Assembly (NCBI GenBank): GCA_938083085.1 | Contig: CALLKX010000053.1 | Location: forward strand, 38,777 to 102,776 | Reading direction: 5' to 3' | Origin: an uncultured bacterium | Lineage (GTDB): Bacteria > Planctomycetota > UBA1135 > GCA-002686595 | DNA: 64,000 nt | Part shown: positions 44,614-52,858 of the stretch, piece after piece | Layout of the letters: every line of letters begins with the position of its first letter | How positions within the stretch are numbered: the first letter of the stretch is position 1 | The notes under the pieces: generated by a model | Database searches by the model: none | What the model was told of the DNA's origin: nothing | What the model saw: the letters and a program-made list of their open reading frames with translations, nothing else | Position numbers and translations under genes: made by a program

Positions 44614-45906
44614 ATGGCAAACGCAGACGCGGAACAGGGGGGGGAGATGCTCATCGTCGAGCCCTTCGGAGGAATGGCGGGGGACATGTTCCTCGCGGGG
44701 CTGCTGGACCTGGAGGATCCTCGCTTCGAGCTTGGCGACCTGGTCGAGTTCGCCGAGGACTTGCTGCCTGGGGAGGCCACCTTCGCCGCGGAGTCGGTCT
44801 GGAGGGGCTCCCTCTCCGGGAAGCATCTGGATGTCCGGACGCCCGAGACGGGAGAGACTCCTCACCGCGGACTCGCTGACCTGACTTCGATCTTGGATCG
44901 GTCAAGGCTGTCCGCGCCGGCGCGGGACTTCGCCGTGCGGGTCCTGACACGGATCGCAGAGGCCGAGGGGCGCGTGCATGGGTGCAGCCCGGAAGAGGTC
45001 CACTTTCACGAGGTCGGCGCCGTGGACACCCTGGTGGATGTTGGCGGCGCAGCCCTGGCATTGGAGCGCCTCGGCGTCGGTCGAGTGTACGTCTCTCCGC
45101 CCATCCTCGGCTCCGGGACGGTCACCTGCGCTCACGGGGAGATGCCTGTGCCGGCTCCCGCGACCGCTGAGCTCCTGCGCGGCCTGCCCCAGCGCCCAGG
45201 CGGCGGCGGGGGCGAGCGGTGTACGCCCACGGGCGCCGCGCTGCTGGCTGAGATGGGTGCGCTGGGTCGAGCGGACGGCGTCGCCGCTTTCGAGCTTCCC
45301 TCCGGCGAGTGCACGGTCAAGCGTGTTGGCTACGGGGCGGGGACCCGGGACCCGAAGGAGGGGCCGCCCAACCTCCTCCGCGTTCAGCTCGGAGAGGCCT
45401 CGTCGGTGGAGGGAAACGACGGCGCGAACCCCGGCGCGAACGGCGACGTGCAGGAGGTTCGGGTCAACCTCGATGATCTGCCAGCCGAGGCGATCGGCGA
45501 TCTCGTGGCGGGGTTGCGCGACGCGGGGGCCCTCGATGTATGGACCGCGCCGATCTTCATGAAGAAGGACCGACCGGGTGTGTTGCTCACGGCGCTGGTT
45601 CGCCCCGAGCGGCGAGCGGCGATGGTGGCGACGTTGTTCGAGCGCTCCTCCACCTTCGGCGTGCGCTGGTCGCCTGCCGAGCGGGTCGAGGCGGGGCGTC
45701 GCACCCGCACGATCGTGGTGGAGGGCGTCGAGGTCCGGATCAAGGAGCGTATTCGGCCCGCCTACGAGGGGCGGAGTCCGGAGGGGGCGCGCGACCAGTT
45801 CTGCGAGCACGAGGATGCGGTGCAGCTCGCCCGCCACCTGGGCGTTCCGCTCCGGGAGGCCCACGCCATCGCCCTGGCTGCAGCCGCACCGTCGGGCCAG
45901 GCGTGA
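44614..45906 (+). CDS. larC: LarC-type nickel-insertion protein (nickel-pincer cofactor synthesis)
   Basis: 430 aa from ATG 44614 (MANADAEQGGEMLIVEPFGG); the frame starts further upstream at 44545, but this start precedes the family N-terminus. LarC features seen are EPFGGMAGDMFLAGLLDL, VHFHEVGAVDTLVDVGGAAL, GSGTVTCAHGEMPVPAPATA, ERCTPTGAALLAEMG and the C-terminal VNLDDLPAEAIGDLVAGLRD. LarC inserts nickel into the pyridinium-dithiocarboxylate cofactor of lactate racemase and related racemases, using CTP. It is a single gene here; in Lactobacillus plantarum it is made from two frames by frameshifting. LarA, LarB and LarE are not in this window. Confidence 0.93.
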   Translation: MANADAEQGGEMLIVEPFGGMAGDMFLAGLLDLEDPRFELGDLVEFAEDLLPGEATFAAESVWRGSLSGKHLDVRTPETGETPHRGLADLTSILDRSRLSAPARDFAVRVLTRIAEAEGRVHGCSPEEVHFHEVGAVDTLVDVGGAALALERLGVGRVYVSPPILGSGTVTCAHGEMPVPAPATAELLRGLPQRPGGGGGERCTPTGAALLAEMGALGRADGVAAFELPSGECTVKRVGYGAGTRDPKEGPPNLLRVQLGEASSVEGNDGANPGANGDVQEVRVNLDDLPAEAIGDLVAGLRDAGALDVWTAPIFMKKDRPGVLLTALVRPERRAAMVATLFERSSTFGVRWSPAERVEAGRRTRTIVVEGVEVRIKERIRPAYEGRSPEGARDQFCEHEDAVQLARHLGVPLREAHAIALAAAAPSGQA

Positions 45907-46414
45907 GCGGAGCTGCCTGGGTCGGGCGGCGCCCATGGCGTTGAGGTCAGGCATGATCCCGGCCCTTCGCTCCCAGCAGGGTGAGCGGGCCTGCTGAGAG
46001 CGTCTGCGTCACTCGGTCCCTGAGAGAGCCGAGGCGCACGGTGGGAGGGGCGCCCTGGCGGCATCGGAGTTCCGTGCGTCTTGACGCCCAGTCGTCATCG
46101 CCCTCAGCTCGCAGTGATCCTCAACTGGCAGGGATGGTGCGTGTCGGAGGCGACCTCGGCGCGCAGGCAACGCCGTCAGTGGCGGCACGCGACAGGCCGG
46201 CCAGAGATCGGGACCGGAGGCCTTGGCCCTCTTGGCGGTTGGCCCCATCACTCAGAGGCGATCACCAAATGGTGGGGCTCTCCAGCCAGCAGCGACCCTC
46301 GATGGCCCCGAGTCCTCTACCCGGGAGGCCCACCTCCGCCCGGTCTCCTCGTTGGGGGCCCTCCAGGTGAGGCCCACCGCTTGGTGCCCACAGCCGAGGC
46401 TGCAGACCGGTGCC
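45907..46414. other. Convergent intergenic region
   Basis: 508 bases between larC and panD, which converge. No gene, RNA or strong hairpin is supported; short frames on both strands (for example 45981-46370) have no signal peptide or family likeness. It is a long gap for this compact window and worth an RNA-level check. Confidence 0.45.
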
Positions 46415-46798
46415 TCAGGGGGCAGGGGTTGGCTCGATGACGCCGCGCTCGACGGTGTCGATCTCTCGGACGTACTCGTTGCGCTCGTCCACGAGGATCT
46501 GGCGGGGTGTCCCTGCGGCCTCCCCGTAGCCAAAGGCCATCAGGATCACTTGGTCCCCGGTGCGGACGAGGTGCGCCGCGGCGCCGTTGATGCAGATCAC
46601 CCCGGAGCCTGGCTCGCCCGCGATGGCGTAGGTCTCGAGGCGGGCCCCGTTCGTGTTATCCACGATGAGGACCTTCTCGTAAGGCGCGATGTCGACCCGC
46701 TCCATGAGCTCGGAGTCGATGGTCACCGAGCCCATATAGTCGAGATTCGCCTCCGTCACGGTGGCGCGGTGGATCTTGGCTCGCAGAAACTGTCGCAT
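46415..46798 (-). CDS. panD: Aspartate 1-decarboxylase
   Basis: 127 aa, the family length. YMGSVTID carries the Gly24-Ser25 self-cleavage site that makes the pyruvoyl group, and [20 protein letters not shown] and [20 protein letters not shown] are conserved. It turns L-aspartate into beta-alanine for pantothenate and CoA. A good Shine-Dalgarno (AGGGGAG) sits just before the ATG at 46798. The rest of the pan pathway is not in this window. A structured inverted repeat lies about 65-160 bases upstream on the same strand. Confidence 0.97.
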   Translation of the reverse strand: MRQFLRAKIHRATVTEANLDYMGSVTIDSELMERVDIAPYEKVLIVDNTNGARLETYAIAGEPGSGVICINGAAAHLVRTGDQVILMAFGYGEAAGTPRQILVDERNEYVREIDTVERGVIEPTPAP

Positions 46799-46863
46799 GG
46801 TCTCCCCTGAGGGCGTGGAGAGGGTAGCCCCCTCCCTGGCAGGCTTCCAGCCCCCGTGGGGCA

Positions 46864-46955
46864 GTCCTGAGCGCCAAAATCGGGCCGGTTGGCCCGCCTG
46901 GGCACGCTTTGGCGCTCCGCAGGTTCCCGCGACGCTCTCAGGACCGGGTTCTGCC
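46864..46955. ncRNA. Candidate structured element between panD and the SH3-domain gene
   Basis: A perfect 10-base inverted repeat GAGCGCCAAA (46869-46878) / TTTGGCGCTC (46908-46917) encloses a 6-base hairpin CGGGCC-ggtt-GGCCCG (46881-46896). Outside it, GTCCTGAG (46864-46871) can pair with CTCAGGAC (46937-46944), competing with the first stem at three bases, and GGCAG (46860-46864) can pair with CTGCC (46951-46955). This could be an mRNA leader of panD (minus) or an operator; the strand is not known. Confidence 0.35.
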
Positions 46956-47094
46956 GCTGGAATGGGCTGCTTCGGATCCCTAGAGTTCCTGCGGAGGCGC
47001 AGGTCGCGCCTACATACGAGCCTGGGCCTCTATCCCTCCGCACCGCACGTGTCGGGGCCCGCGCACCGAGGGGAATCAGAGAGGGGAATCCAAC

Positions 47095-48297
47095 ATGAAG
47101 CACCGCATCCTCGCCGTGGCGGCGATCCTCGCCACGGCCTCCGCATTCGCACAGCCGACCGCCGCCTCCGTGTCCGCACAGGCTGGCGAGTTCTATCGCA
47201 CCAAGGGGACCACAGCGGTCCGCAACTTCCCGGACCGCAACGGGTCATCCTTCCAGGAGGTCGAAGCGGGCGCGATCGTTCGCGCCTTCTCCACCAGCCA
47301 GGGGGTCCCTCCCTTCCGCGAGGTCGAGGTCGGGGGCGGGTTCCCGGTCTGGGTCTTCGGCAAGTACCTGCAGCCCACCAGCGTGGACGGGGTCCTAGTG
47401 GTCTCCGGGTCGCGGGTGAACATGCGCCCGAGCCCTGACCTGGCTCCCGGCGCCATGCCGCTGCGCTCGTCCAAGCTCAACGCCGGTCAGCGCGTGAAGC
47501 TGCTGAAGCGCGCCAACAAGGCCGCCTCCCTCGGCGAGGACTGGGTTCTGATCCAGGCGCCTGCGAACACCCGGGCGTGGATCGAGGCGTCCATGTTGAC
47601 CCCCGTGGATCGGTCCGAGGGCGGCGTGGCCTGGAAGGCTGCCGCGGTCCCCCTGCCGACGCGGAGTTCGGCCAAGCCCGCTGCGACCGAGCCGACGAAG
47701 CGCAAGGTCGCGGTGCCCACGATCACCGAGGAAACGGCAGCTCAGCTCACTCAGGCCGACGCGGAATTTGATCGGGTGATCGAGCTCCGCTCGCCGACCT
47801 CGGAGGACTGGCGGGGCGTCGTTGTCGCGTACGACGCGGTGATCGCGTCGGCTCCGGAGGGGACCATCACCCTGCAGAACGCTCGTACACGCCACCGGAC
47901 GGCGGCCGCGCGCATGGAGCTCGCGAGCCTTCGGGAGGAGGTGAGCAGCCAGGCCCGCAAGCACGACGCCGAGCTCTCCAAGGTCAACGCCTACATCGAG
48001 GGCCGCGAGGCCCGCGCGTCCGCCCTCCAGGGACGCTTCCGCGAGCGCGGCTGGCTCGAGCAGAAGACGGTCAACGGACGCGAGGCCTGGTGCCTGTCCT
48101 TTGCCGGAGAGACCGTGGCCGAGGTGGTCTGCAGCTCACGCCGGTACAACCTCTCGTTCTTCGAGGGGCACGACCTCGGCGTCCTCGGGGTCGAGGTCCA
48201 GCCGTTTGTCATGGCGACCGCGACAACCTTGGCGACGCCTCCGGTGATCGATATCGGCCGCATCGAGGTCCTCGCGGGTAGCTCCGCGCGCAAGTGA
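47095..48297 (+). CDS. Secreted protein with tandem SH3-like domains
   Basis: 400 aa. Signal peptide MKHRILAVAAILATASAFAQ preceded by a Shine-Dalgarno-like GAGAGGGG. Two SH3_3-type repeats: TTAVRNFPDRNGSSFQEVEA to FPVWVFGKYL (about 39-101), and GSRVNMRPSPDLAP to TRAWIEASML (about 102-165). A helical region with TQADAEFDRVIELRS and ELASLREEVSSQARK (coiled-coil-like) follows, then a small C-terminal beta domain (WLEQKTVNGREAWCLSFAGE). SH3 domains of this type bind cell-wall or envelope components. It is followed by the 56-aa gene with 52 bases between them, with a stable hairpin in the gap. Confidence 0.88.
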   Translation: MKHRILAVAAILATASAFAQPTAASVSAQAGEFYRTKGTTAVRNFPDRNGSSFQEVEAGAIVRAFSTSQGVPPFREVEVGGGFPVWVFGKYLQPTSVDGVLVVSGSRVNMRPSPDLAPGAMPLRSSKLNAGQRVKLLKRANKAASLGEDWVLIQAPANTRAWIEASMLTPVDRSEGGVAWKAAAVPLPTRSSAKPAATEPTKRKVAVPTITEETAAQLTQADAEFDRVIELRSPTSEDWRGVVVAYDAVIASAPEGTITLQNARTRHRTAAARMELASLREEVSSQARKHDAELSKVNAYIEGREARASALQGRFRERGWLEQKTVNGREAWCLSFAGETVAEVVCSSRRYNLSFFEGHDLGVLGVEVQPFVMATATTLATPPVIDIGRIEVLAGSSARK

Positions 48298-48305
48298 CCC
48301 CCACG

Positions 48306-48333
48306 GGGCGCTGATCCTCAAGGGTCAGCGCCC
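48306..48333 (+). terminator. Stable hairpin after the SH3-domain gene
   Basis: GGGCGCTGATCC pairs with GGGTCAGCGCCC (12 pairs, one G-T) around a 4-base loop (tcaa). It begins 9 bases after the stop codon and ends 16 bases before the next ATG. There is no T-run, so it may attenuate rather than stop transcription into the small gene. Confidence 0.45.
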
Positions 48334-48349
48334 GAGACCGCTCGTTCCC

Positions 48350-48520
48350 ATGGGCTCGCTGTTCCGCATGCTCCTCGCGCCTTTCCGGGCGCTCATGTCC
48401 CGCCTCGGCGGAGGGGGCGGTGGCTATCTCTGCGACCGTTGCAAGTGGGACTACGGCGACGCGTGCCGACGTCCGGAGCGGCCCAACGCCCGCACCTGCT
48501 CGGACTTCAAGGCGCGCTGA
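48350..48520 (+). CDS. 56-aa four-cysteine protein (candidate)
   Basis: ATG 48350 to TGA 48520. It starts with an amphipathic, Leu/Phe-rich helix (MGSLFRMLLAPFRALMSRLG), then a Gly run and a compact cysteine cluster: LCDRCKWDYGDACRRP and ARTCSDF. The four Cys spacing suits a small zinc site, or a disulphide pair if exported. Ending FKAR is basic. It lies right after the SH3 gene in the same direction; the hairpin between them may limit read-through. No family recognised; conservation in relatives would decide whether it is real. Confidence 0.6.
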   Translation: MGSLFRMLLAPFRALMSRLGGGGGGYLCDRCKWDYGDACRRPERPNARTCSDFKAR

Positions 48521-49035
48521 TCCGCCAGGCAGAGCTCCCGCGGCTCGCCTTGAACGGCTGACGATCTCCCGCAGCGCACACCGGCCAACAGGTGCTGTGC
48601 GAGGGAGGCACCCCGAATGGTGGGCGCTGCTGACGTCCAGCGCGACTCAGGTCCAGCGCGACTCAGGTCTTGCGCGACTCAGGTTCTGCGCGACTGGCGT
48701 CCAGCGCGATTGGCGTCCAGCGCGACTGACGTCCGGCGCTGCTGATGGGCGACGCCACGGGCGGCCCACGCCAGGGAGGGCTCACGTTAGGGGCGGCCCT
48801 CGCTGCCATCGGGGGCGCTGTCAGCGACGGGCGACGCCGTTCGCCCTCCGGCGTGCCGCGGGGTCGGGCGACCGCCGATGGGGACGGCTGTGGTCGCGCG
48901 CTGCCGTGAGCCGAGCCCCTCGTGGCAGGCGGCGGGTGCCGAGCGCGGTGGCCTGGCAGCGTGCGCTGCGGCTCGCACATCGATCCCCGCGGAGGGCGCT
49001 GGCTCGACCCGTCGCGCGGTCGCGCGCGGTACGGC
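48521..49035. other. Intergenic region containing a 16-base tandem repeat
   Basis: 515 bases between the 56-aa gene and the converging tgt gene. No gene is supported; overlapping frames on both strands have no domain or signal features. The main feature is the repeat at 48635-48746. Confidence 0.5.
48635..48746. repeat. 16-base tandem repeat, seven copies
   Basis: Seven contiguous units starting every 16 bases from 48635. Consensus GTCCAGCGCGACTCAG; the first two units are identical and later ones drift (GTCTTGCGCGACTCAG, GTTCTGCGCGACTGGC, and so on). It is not a multiple of three and lies outside genes. Confidence 0.93.
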
Positions 49036-50268
49036 TCAGAAGTCCCCGGCGAGGAACTGGTCCGGGGTGAGCCTCCGCTCGAGGCGCGGGACCCAGTGGT
49101 CGCGCAGGGCGGAGAGCTCTCCCTTCGGAATGGCCTCTCGGATGAGCCGCATGAGCTCGTGGAAGAGGTGGAGGTTGTGGAGGGAGAGGTAGGTGGCACC
49201 CAGCATCTCGTTGGAGAGGCAGAGGTGGCGCAGGACGCCGACGGGGACGTCGGCCACGTGGGGCGCGCGGAAGACCGGGTCGAGGGGCGCGTCGACGTTC
49301 TTCCAGCCCGCGTTCCGCAGGTTGACTCGGCCTCGGCTCGTCCAGACCTGGTGGGTGCGGCCATGGCGAGTGGGGGTGACGCAGTCGAACAGGTCGATCC
49401 CTGCCGCGATGGCGTCGAAGAAGTCCCTCGGGGTCCCGACGCCCATGAGGTATCGGGGCCGGTCGGCGGGCAGGGCCGGGGCCGCCGCCTCCACGGCCAC
49501 GCGCATGGCGTCGCGGTCCTCTCCGACGCTGACGCCGCCGATGGCGTTGCCCACGAGGCCGTGGCTCGCGACCGCGTCCACGCTGGCGCGCCGGATGTCC
49601 TCGAAGGCGCCGCCCTGGACGATGCCGAAGAGGGCCTGGCCGGACCCCTCGGCGCCGCCGGCCTGGCGGTAGACCTCGACGCAGCGATCCAGCCAGCGGT
49701 GGGTGCGGTCGGTGGCCTCGGTCACCAGGCGGCGGTCTCCGGGGTCCGCCGGGCAGTGGTCGAAGGCCATGTACACGTCGGGGCCCAGCCGTTGCTGGAT
49801 CTGGATGGCGCGCTCGGGGGTGAGCCGGATCCGGTCGCCGTCCACGATCGACTTGAACGTGACGCCGTCGTCGTCGAGGGTCGAGATGTCGGCCATGCTG
49901 AACACCTGGTACCCGCCGGAGTCGGTGAGGATCGGGCCGTCCCAGGACATGAACCGGTGGAGGCCCCCGAGGGCCGCCACCGTGTCTTCGCCTGGACGCA
50001 GGTGCAGGTGCAGCGTGTTGGCGAGGATCATGGTCGACCCCACCTCGCCGATGTCACGGGGGAGCACGCCCTTGATCGTCCCGCGGGTTCCGACGGGCAT
50101 GAACGCGGGAGTCGCGACGTCGCCATGGGGGGTAGAGAAGCGCCCCACGCGGGCCCGCCGAGCGCCGGGGTCGCCGGGGCTGGTGGCCTCGACCTGGTAG
50201 GCGAAGCCCCCCTGGCTCGAGGACGGCAGTTCGCTCGATGGGGTCGTGGCAGCAGAGGGAGAGGTCAT
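49036..50268 (-). CDS. tgt: tRNA-guanine transglycosylase lacking zinc cysteines
   Basis: 410 aa. The core is standard: GTRGTIKGVLPRDIGEVGST, ILTDSGGYQVFS (Asp general base), DLFDCVTPTRHGR (Asp nucleophile) and LFGIVQGG. The zinc site of bacterial Tgt is CxCxxC about 30 residues before a His; here the segment is DPVFRAPHVADVPVGVLRHL, so all three Cys are gone and only the His of HNLHLFHELM remains. The enzyme normally inserts a 7-deazaguanine base at position 34 of tRNA (queuosine). It is the last gene of the ruvB-spoIID-tgt operon; its start overlaps the spoIID stop by four bases. Confidence 0.93.
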   Translation of the reverse strand: MTSPSAATTPSSELPSSSQGGFAYQVEATSPGDPGARRARVGRFSTPHGDVATPAFMPVGTRGTIKGVLPRDIGEVGSTMILANTLHLHLRPGEDTVAALGGLHRFMSWDGPILTDSGGYQVFSMADISTLDDDGVTFKSIVDGDRIRLTPERAIQIQQRLGPDVYMAFDHCPADPGDRRLVTEATDRTHRWLDRCVEVYRQAGGAEGSGQALFGIVQGGAFEDIRRASVDAVASHGLVGNAIGGVSVGEDRDAMRVAVEAAAPALPADRPRYLMGVGTPRDFFDAIAAGIDLFDCVTPTRHGRTHQVWTSRGRVNLRNAGWKNVDAPLDPVFRAPHVADVPVGVLRHLCLSNEMLGATYLSLHNLHLFHELMRLIREAIPKGELSALRDHWVPRLERRLTPDQFLAGDF

Positions 50269-51701
50269 CGATCGGCGGCGCTTGCCAGGGTCATGGGGGC
50301 CGCGGCCTGAGCGGCCTCAGCCTTGGAGTGTCGGTCCAGGACGGACCGGTCGGGGGGCGCCCCGCCGTCGTGGCGGGCGAGGGTCGCGCCGGGGTAGTAG
50401 TGCGCGAGGATGGCGGCGGAGCTCCAGCCTGCACGGCCGAGATCCCGCGCGCCCTCCTGGCAGAGGCCGACGCCGTGCCCACGGCCCTTCCCCTGAGCGC
50501 GCCAGCCGCCTCCGAGGAGAGGGTCAGACGGAGCGGGGACGGTGGCCACGACCGCGCCGCTACGCAGCACCCCGTAGCCCGCAGCCCGCCGGAGCTCCTC
50601 GAAGGGGATTCGCTTGACGGTGCCGTCGTTCGCCTCGAGGGCGACGTCTAGCCATCGGCCCCCGGCGTCGGTTCGCGCGGGCCCGATCCGCCGGGGCGCT
50701 CCGGGGAGTCCGAACACCCGGCCGATCCTGGCCAGGGAGGAGGGGCTGAGCTCCTCGATCCATCCGAGGGGCCGCTTCTCATCCGGCGCGCCCTGGGAAG
50801 ATTCGCGGGCGGCCCGGCGCGCGCAAGATGAGCAGGGGACGCCCGTAGGGCCGGCGGCGTTCCGCTCGCGGTGCTCCTTGCGGAAGACGTCGCTGAAGTT
50901 GCTGGTGTGCCCGCCGCAGGCCGCGTGATAGCGCGCCTCCTCGAAGCGGTCGCCCCGCATCAGGACGAACCCGCGCGTCGCCTGGACCGCACGAGTCAGT
51001 CGGTCGGCGACCTCTCGAGCGCGGGCCGAGGAGCCGGGGGTGTGGCGCCCGCCAAACGCCTGATCCATGACGCCGTCCGCGAGGAGGGCTGGCGCTCCAT
51101 TCTCGGAGCGCTGCCGAAGAGTTGCCGCGGCGTACGTCCGCGCGGCGATGGCCTGGGCCTCGAGCTCCGCCGAGGTCGCGGACCAGATCGAGGTCTCCGA
51201 GGCAACCACGCCCTCGACGTACGCCTCGAGGCCGAGCTGGACGCGAGCCTCGAGGCCCCCTTCGGGGCACGGCATGATCAGCAGGATGCCGTCGTAGGTC
51301 CGATCCTCAATGGTGACCGGACCCCGAACGCGAGCTGGAGACGGGCTTGCGGCTCCATTCAGAAAGACGCCGGAGCCGATTAGCTCGGCGAGTCCTGGCC
51401 GGCCGTCGGGGCCGCGCCACCGGACCTCGTCGGCGCCGCGCAGCCCGGACAACTCGACGGTGACCTGGGCCGGGAGCCGCAGGTGGGAATGGGTGGCTTG
51501 CGCGGGCGCTTCGCGGCGGATGCTCTTGCTCCGAGGCGCAGCCTCCGATGCCATGGATCCAACTGACGCCCGCCTGGGGGCGCAGCTGGTCACCACGAGG
51601 AGCAGGCCGAGCAGCGAGCACAGCAGCAGACCCGAGAGCAAGCCCAACGGCAGGCCGCCGAGGTGGCGGAGAGGGCGGCCCGAGGGGGGGAGCCGCACCA
51701 T
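50265..51701 (-). CDS. SpoIID/LytB-domain lipoprotein-like protein
   Basis: 478 aa from ATG 51701 (a TTG at 51704 is less likely). Hydrophobic N-terminus ending in LLLVVTSC, a lipobox-like site. The SpoIID domain has LGLEAYVEGVVASETSIWSA, LEAQAIAARTYAAATL, YHAACGGHTSNFSDVF and the closing QGKGRGHGVGLCQEGARDLG with LAHYYPGA. In Bacillus SpoIID cuts peptidoglycan strands; in other bacteria, LytB-like proteins affect wall hydrolysis. Start shares one base with the ruvB stop (TGATG). An insertion with CSSCARRAAR interrupts the domain. Confidence 0.9.
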   Translation of the reverse strand: MVRLPPSGRPLRHLGGLPLGLLSGLLLCSLLGLLLVVTSCAPRRASVGSMASEAAPRSKSIRREAPAQATHSHLRLPAQVTVELSGLRGADEVRWRGPDGRPGLAELIGSGVFLNGAASPSPARVRGPVTIEDRTYDGILLIMPCPEGGLEARVQLGLEAYVEGVVASETSIWSATSAELEAQAIAARTYAAATLRQRSENGAPALLADGVMDQAFGGRHTPGSSARAREVADRLTRAVQATRGFVLMRGDRFEEARYHAACGGHTSNFSDVFRKEHRERNAAGPTGVPCSSCARRAARESSQGAPDEKRPLGWIEELSPSSLARIGRVFGLPGAPRRIGPARTDAGGRWLDVALEANDGTVKRIPFEELRRAAGYGVLRSGAVVATVPAPSDPLLGGGWRAQGKGRGHGVGLCQEGARDLGRAGWSSAAILAHYYPGATLARHDGGAPPDRSVLDRHSKAEAAQAAAPMTLASAADR

Positions 51702-52858
51702 CAAGTGGTGAACGGCAAGCCGTCTTGCGCTGAGGTCAGCGGGGGCTCAGCGCCGATCAGGCGCAGCCCTTGCTCCGTGATCATCCGCCCGCGTGGCGTC
51801 TTGCGGAGGAACCCGGAGCGCAGGAGGTGTGGCTCGAAGACATCCTCGATCGTGTCCTCCATCTCACCCACCACCGCCGCGATGGTCTTGAGCGCTGCGG
51901 GCAGCGGAGCGTGGTCCGCGAGGCAGCGGAGGATCCGCCGGTCCATCTCCTCCAGGCCGTGTCCGTCCACGCCGATGCTCCTCAGGGTCGCCTCGGCGAG
52001 CTGCGCGTCGATGGCGCGGTTGCCGTCGATCTGCGCGCGGTCTCTCACGCGCTTGAGGAAGCGGCCCGCGATGCGCGGGGTCCCGCGGCTCCGCTCCGCG
52101 AGGATCGCCGCGGCCTCGTCGTTGATCTGCACCTTGAGGATGCGCGCTGCGCGCCGAACGATCTGCTCGAGCTCGTGGGCCGGGTAGGGGTCCAGTCGAA
52201 GGGACAGCCCGAAGCGCGCGCGGAAGGGAGCGGACAGCAGCCCCTCTCTCGTGGTCGCGCCCACGAGGGTGAAGGGCTCCAGCTCGATCGGGAGGATCCG
52301 GGCGTGGGGTCCGCTGTCCAGGGTCATCTCCACCCGGAAGTCCTCCATCGCGGTGTAGAGGTACTCCTCGACGGCGATGGGGAGGCGGTGGATCTCATCG
52401 ATGAAGAGGACGTCGCCGCGCTTCAAGCTGGTGAGCAGGCCCACGAGGTCTCGCGGCTTGTCGAGCGCGGGGCCCGAGGTGGGCTGGAGGCTCGTCCCGA
52501 GCTCGCCGGCCATGATGCGTGCGAGGCTTGTCTTGCCGAGGCCGGGGGGGCCGCTGAACAGGACGTGGTCCGGGGGCTCATCCCTCTCCATGGCCGCGTC
52601 GAGATGCACCCGAAGGTTCTCGACGACCCCGCCCTGGCCCACGAACTCCTTCAGCGCGACGGGCCGGAGGCCGACCTCGGTGATCCGTTCGGGGGCCGAG
52701 CCTCCGCTGGGGCCAGGCGTCCCCAGGTCCTCGAGCGCCGAGGGATTGAAGACGTGATCCCCTGATGTGCTTGGCGTGGCGGGCGCGGGCTCCACCGGCC
52801 TGGACTCGGACCCGCGTCCAGGCATCGCCCCGTTCTGATCCAATCCGCCGCCTTCCAT
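51701..52858 (-). CDS. ruvB: Holliday junction branch migration ATPase RuvB
   Basis: 385 aa from ATG 52858; the open frame to 53164 is antisense-like low complexity. N-terminal extension of about 50 residues (rich in Ser/Pro) before the usual start (RPVALKEFVGQGGVVENLRV). Walker A FSGPPGLGKTSLA, Walker B VLFIDEIHRL, sensor 1 TLVGATTREGLLSAPFRARF, arginine-finger region and winged-helix C-terminus (DVFEPHLLRSGFLRKTPRGR) are all present. It drives branch migration with RuvA. ruvA and ruvC are not in this window. First gene of the operon. Confidence 0.96.
   Translation of the reverse strand: MEGGGLDQNGAMPGRGSESRPVEPAPATPSTSGDHVFNPSALEDLGTPGPSGGSAPERITEVGLRPVALKEFVGQGGVVENLRVHLDAAMERDEPPDHVLFSGPPGLGKTSLARIMAGELGTSLQPTSGPALDKPRDLVGLLTSLKRGDVLFIDEIHRLPIAVEEYLYTAMEDFRVEMTLDSGPHARILPIELEPFTLVGATTREGLLSAPFRARFGLSLRLDPYPAHELEQIVRRAARILKVQINDEAAAILAERSRGTPRIAGRFLKRVRDRAQIDGNRAIDAQLAEATLRSIGVDGHGLEEMDRRILRCLADHAPLPAALKTIAAVVGEMEDTIEDVFEPHLLRSGFLRKTPRGRMITEQGLRLIGAEPPLTSAQDGLPFTT

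Noticed and set aside
45981..46370. 129-codon frame between larC and panD
   Set aside because: No start signal, signal peptide or family likeness; ordinary for GC-rich DNA.
48635..48746. Possible CRISPR array
   Set aside because: Units are contiguous with no spacers, and no cas genes are present.
48420..49070. Frame of 216 codons across the 16-base repeat
   Set aside because: Begins inside the 56-aa gene in another frame, runs through non-triplet repeats and into tgt; Arg/Ala-rich without features.
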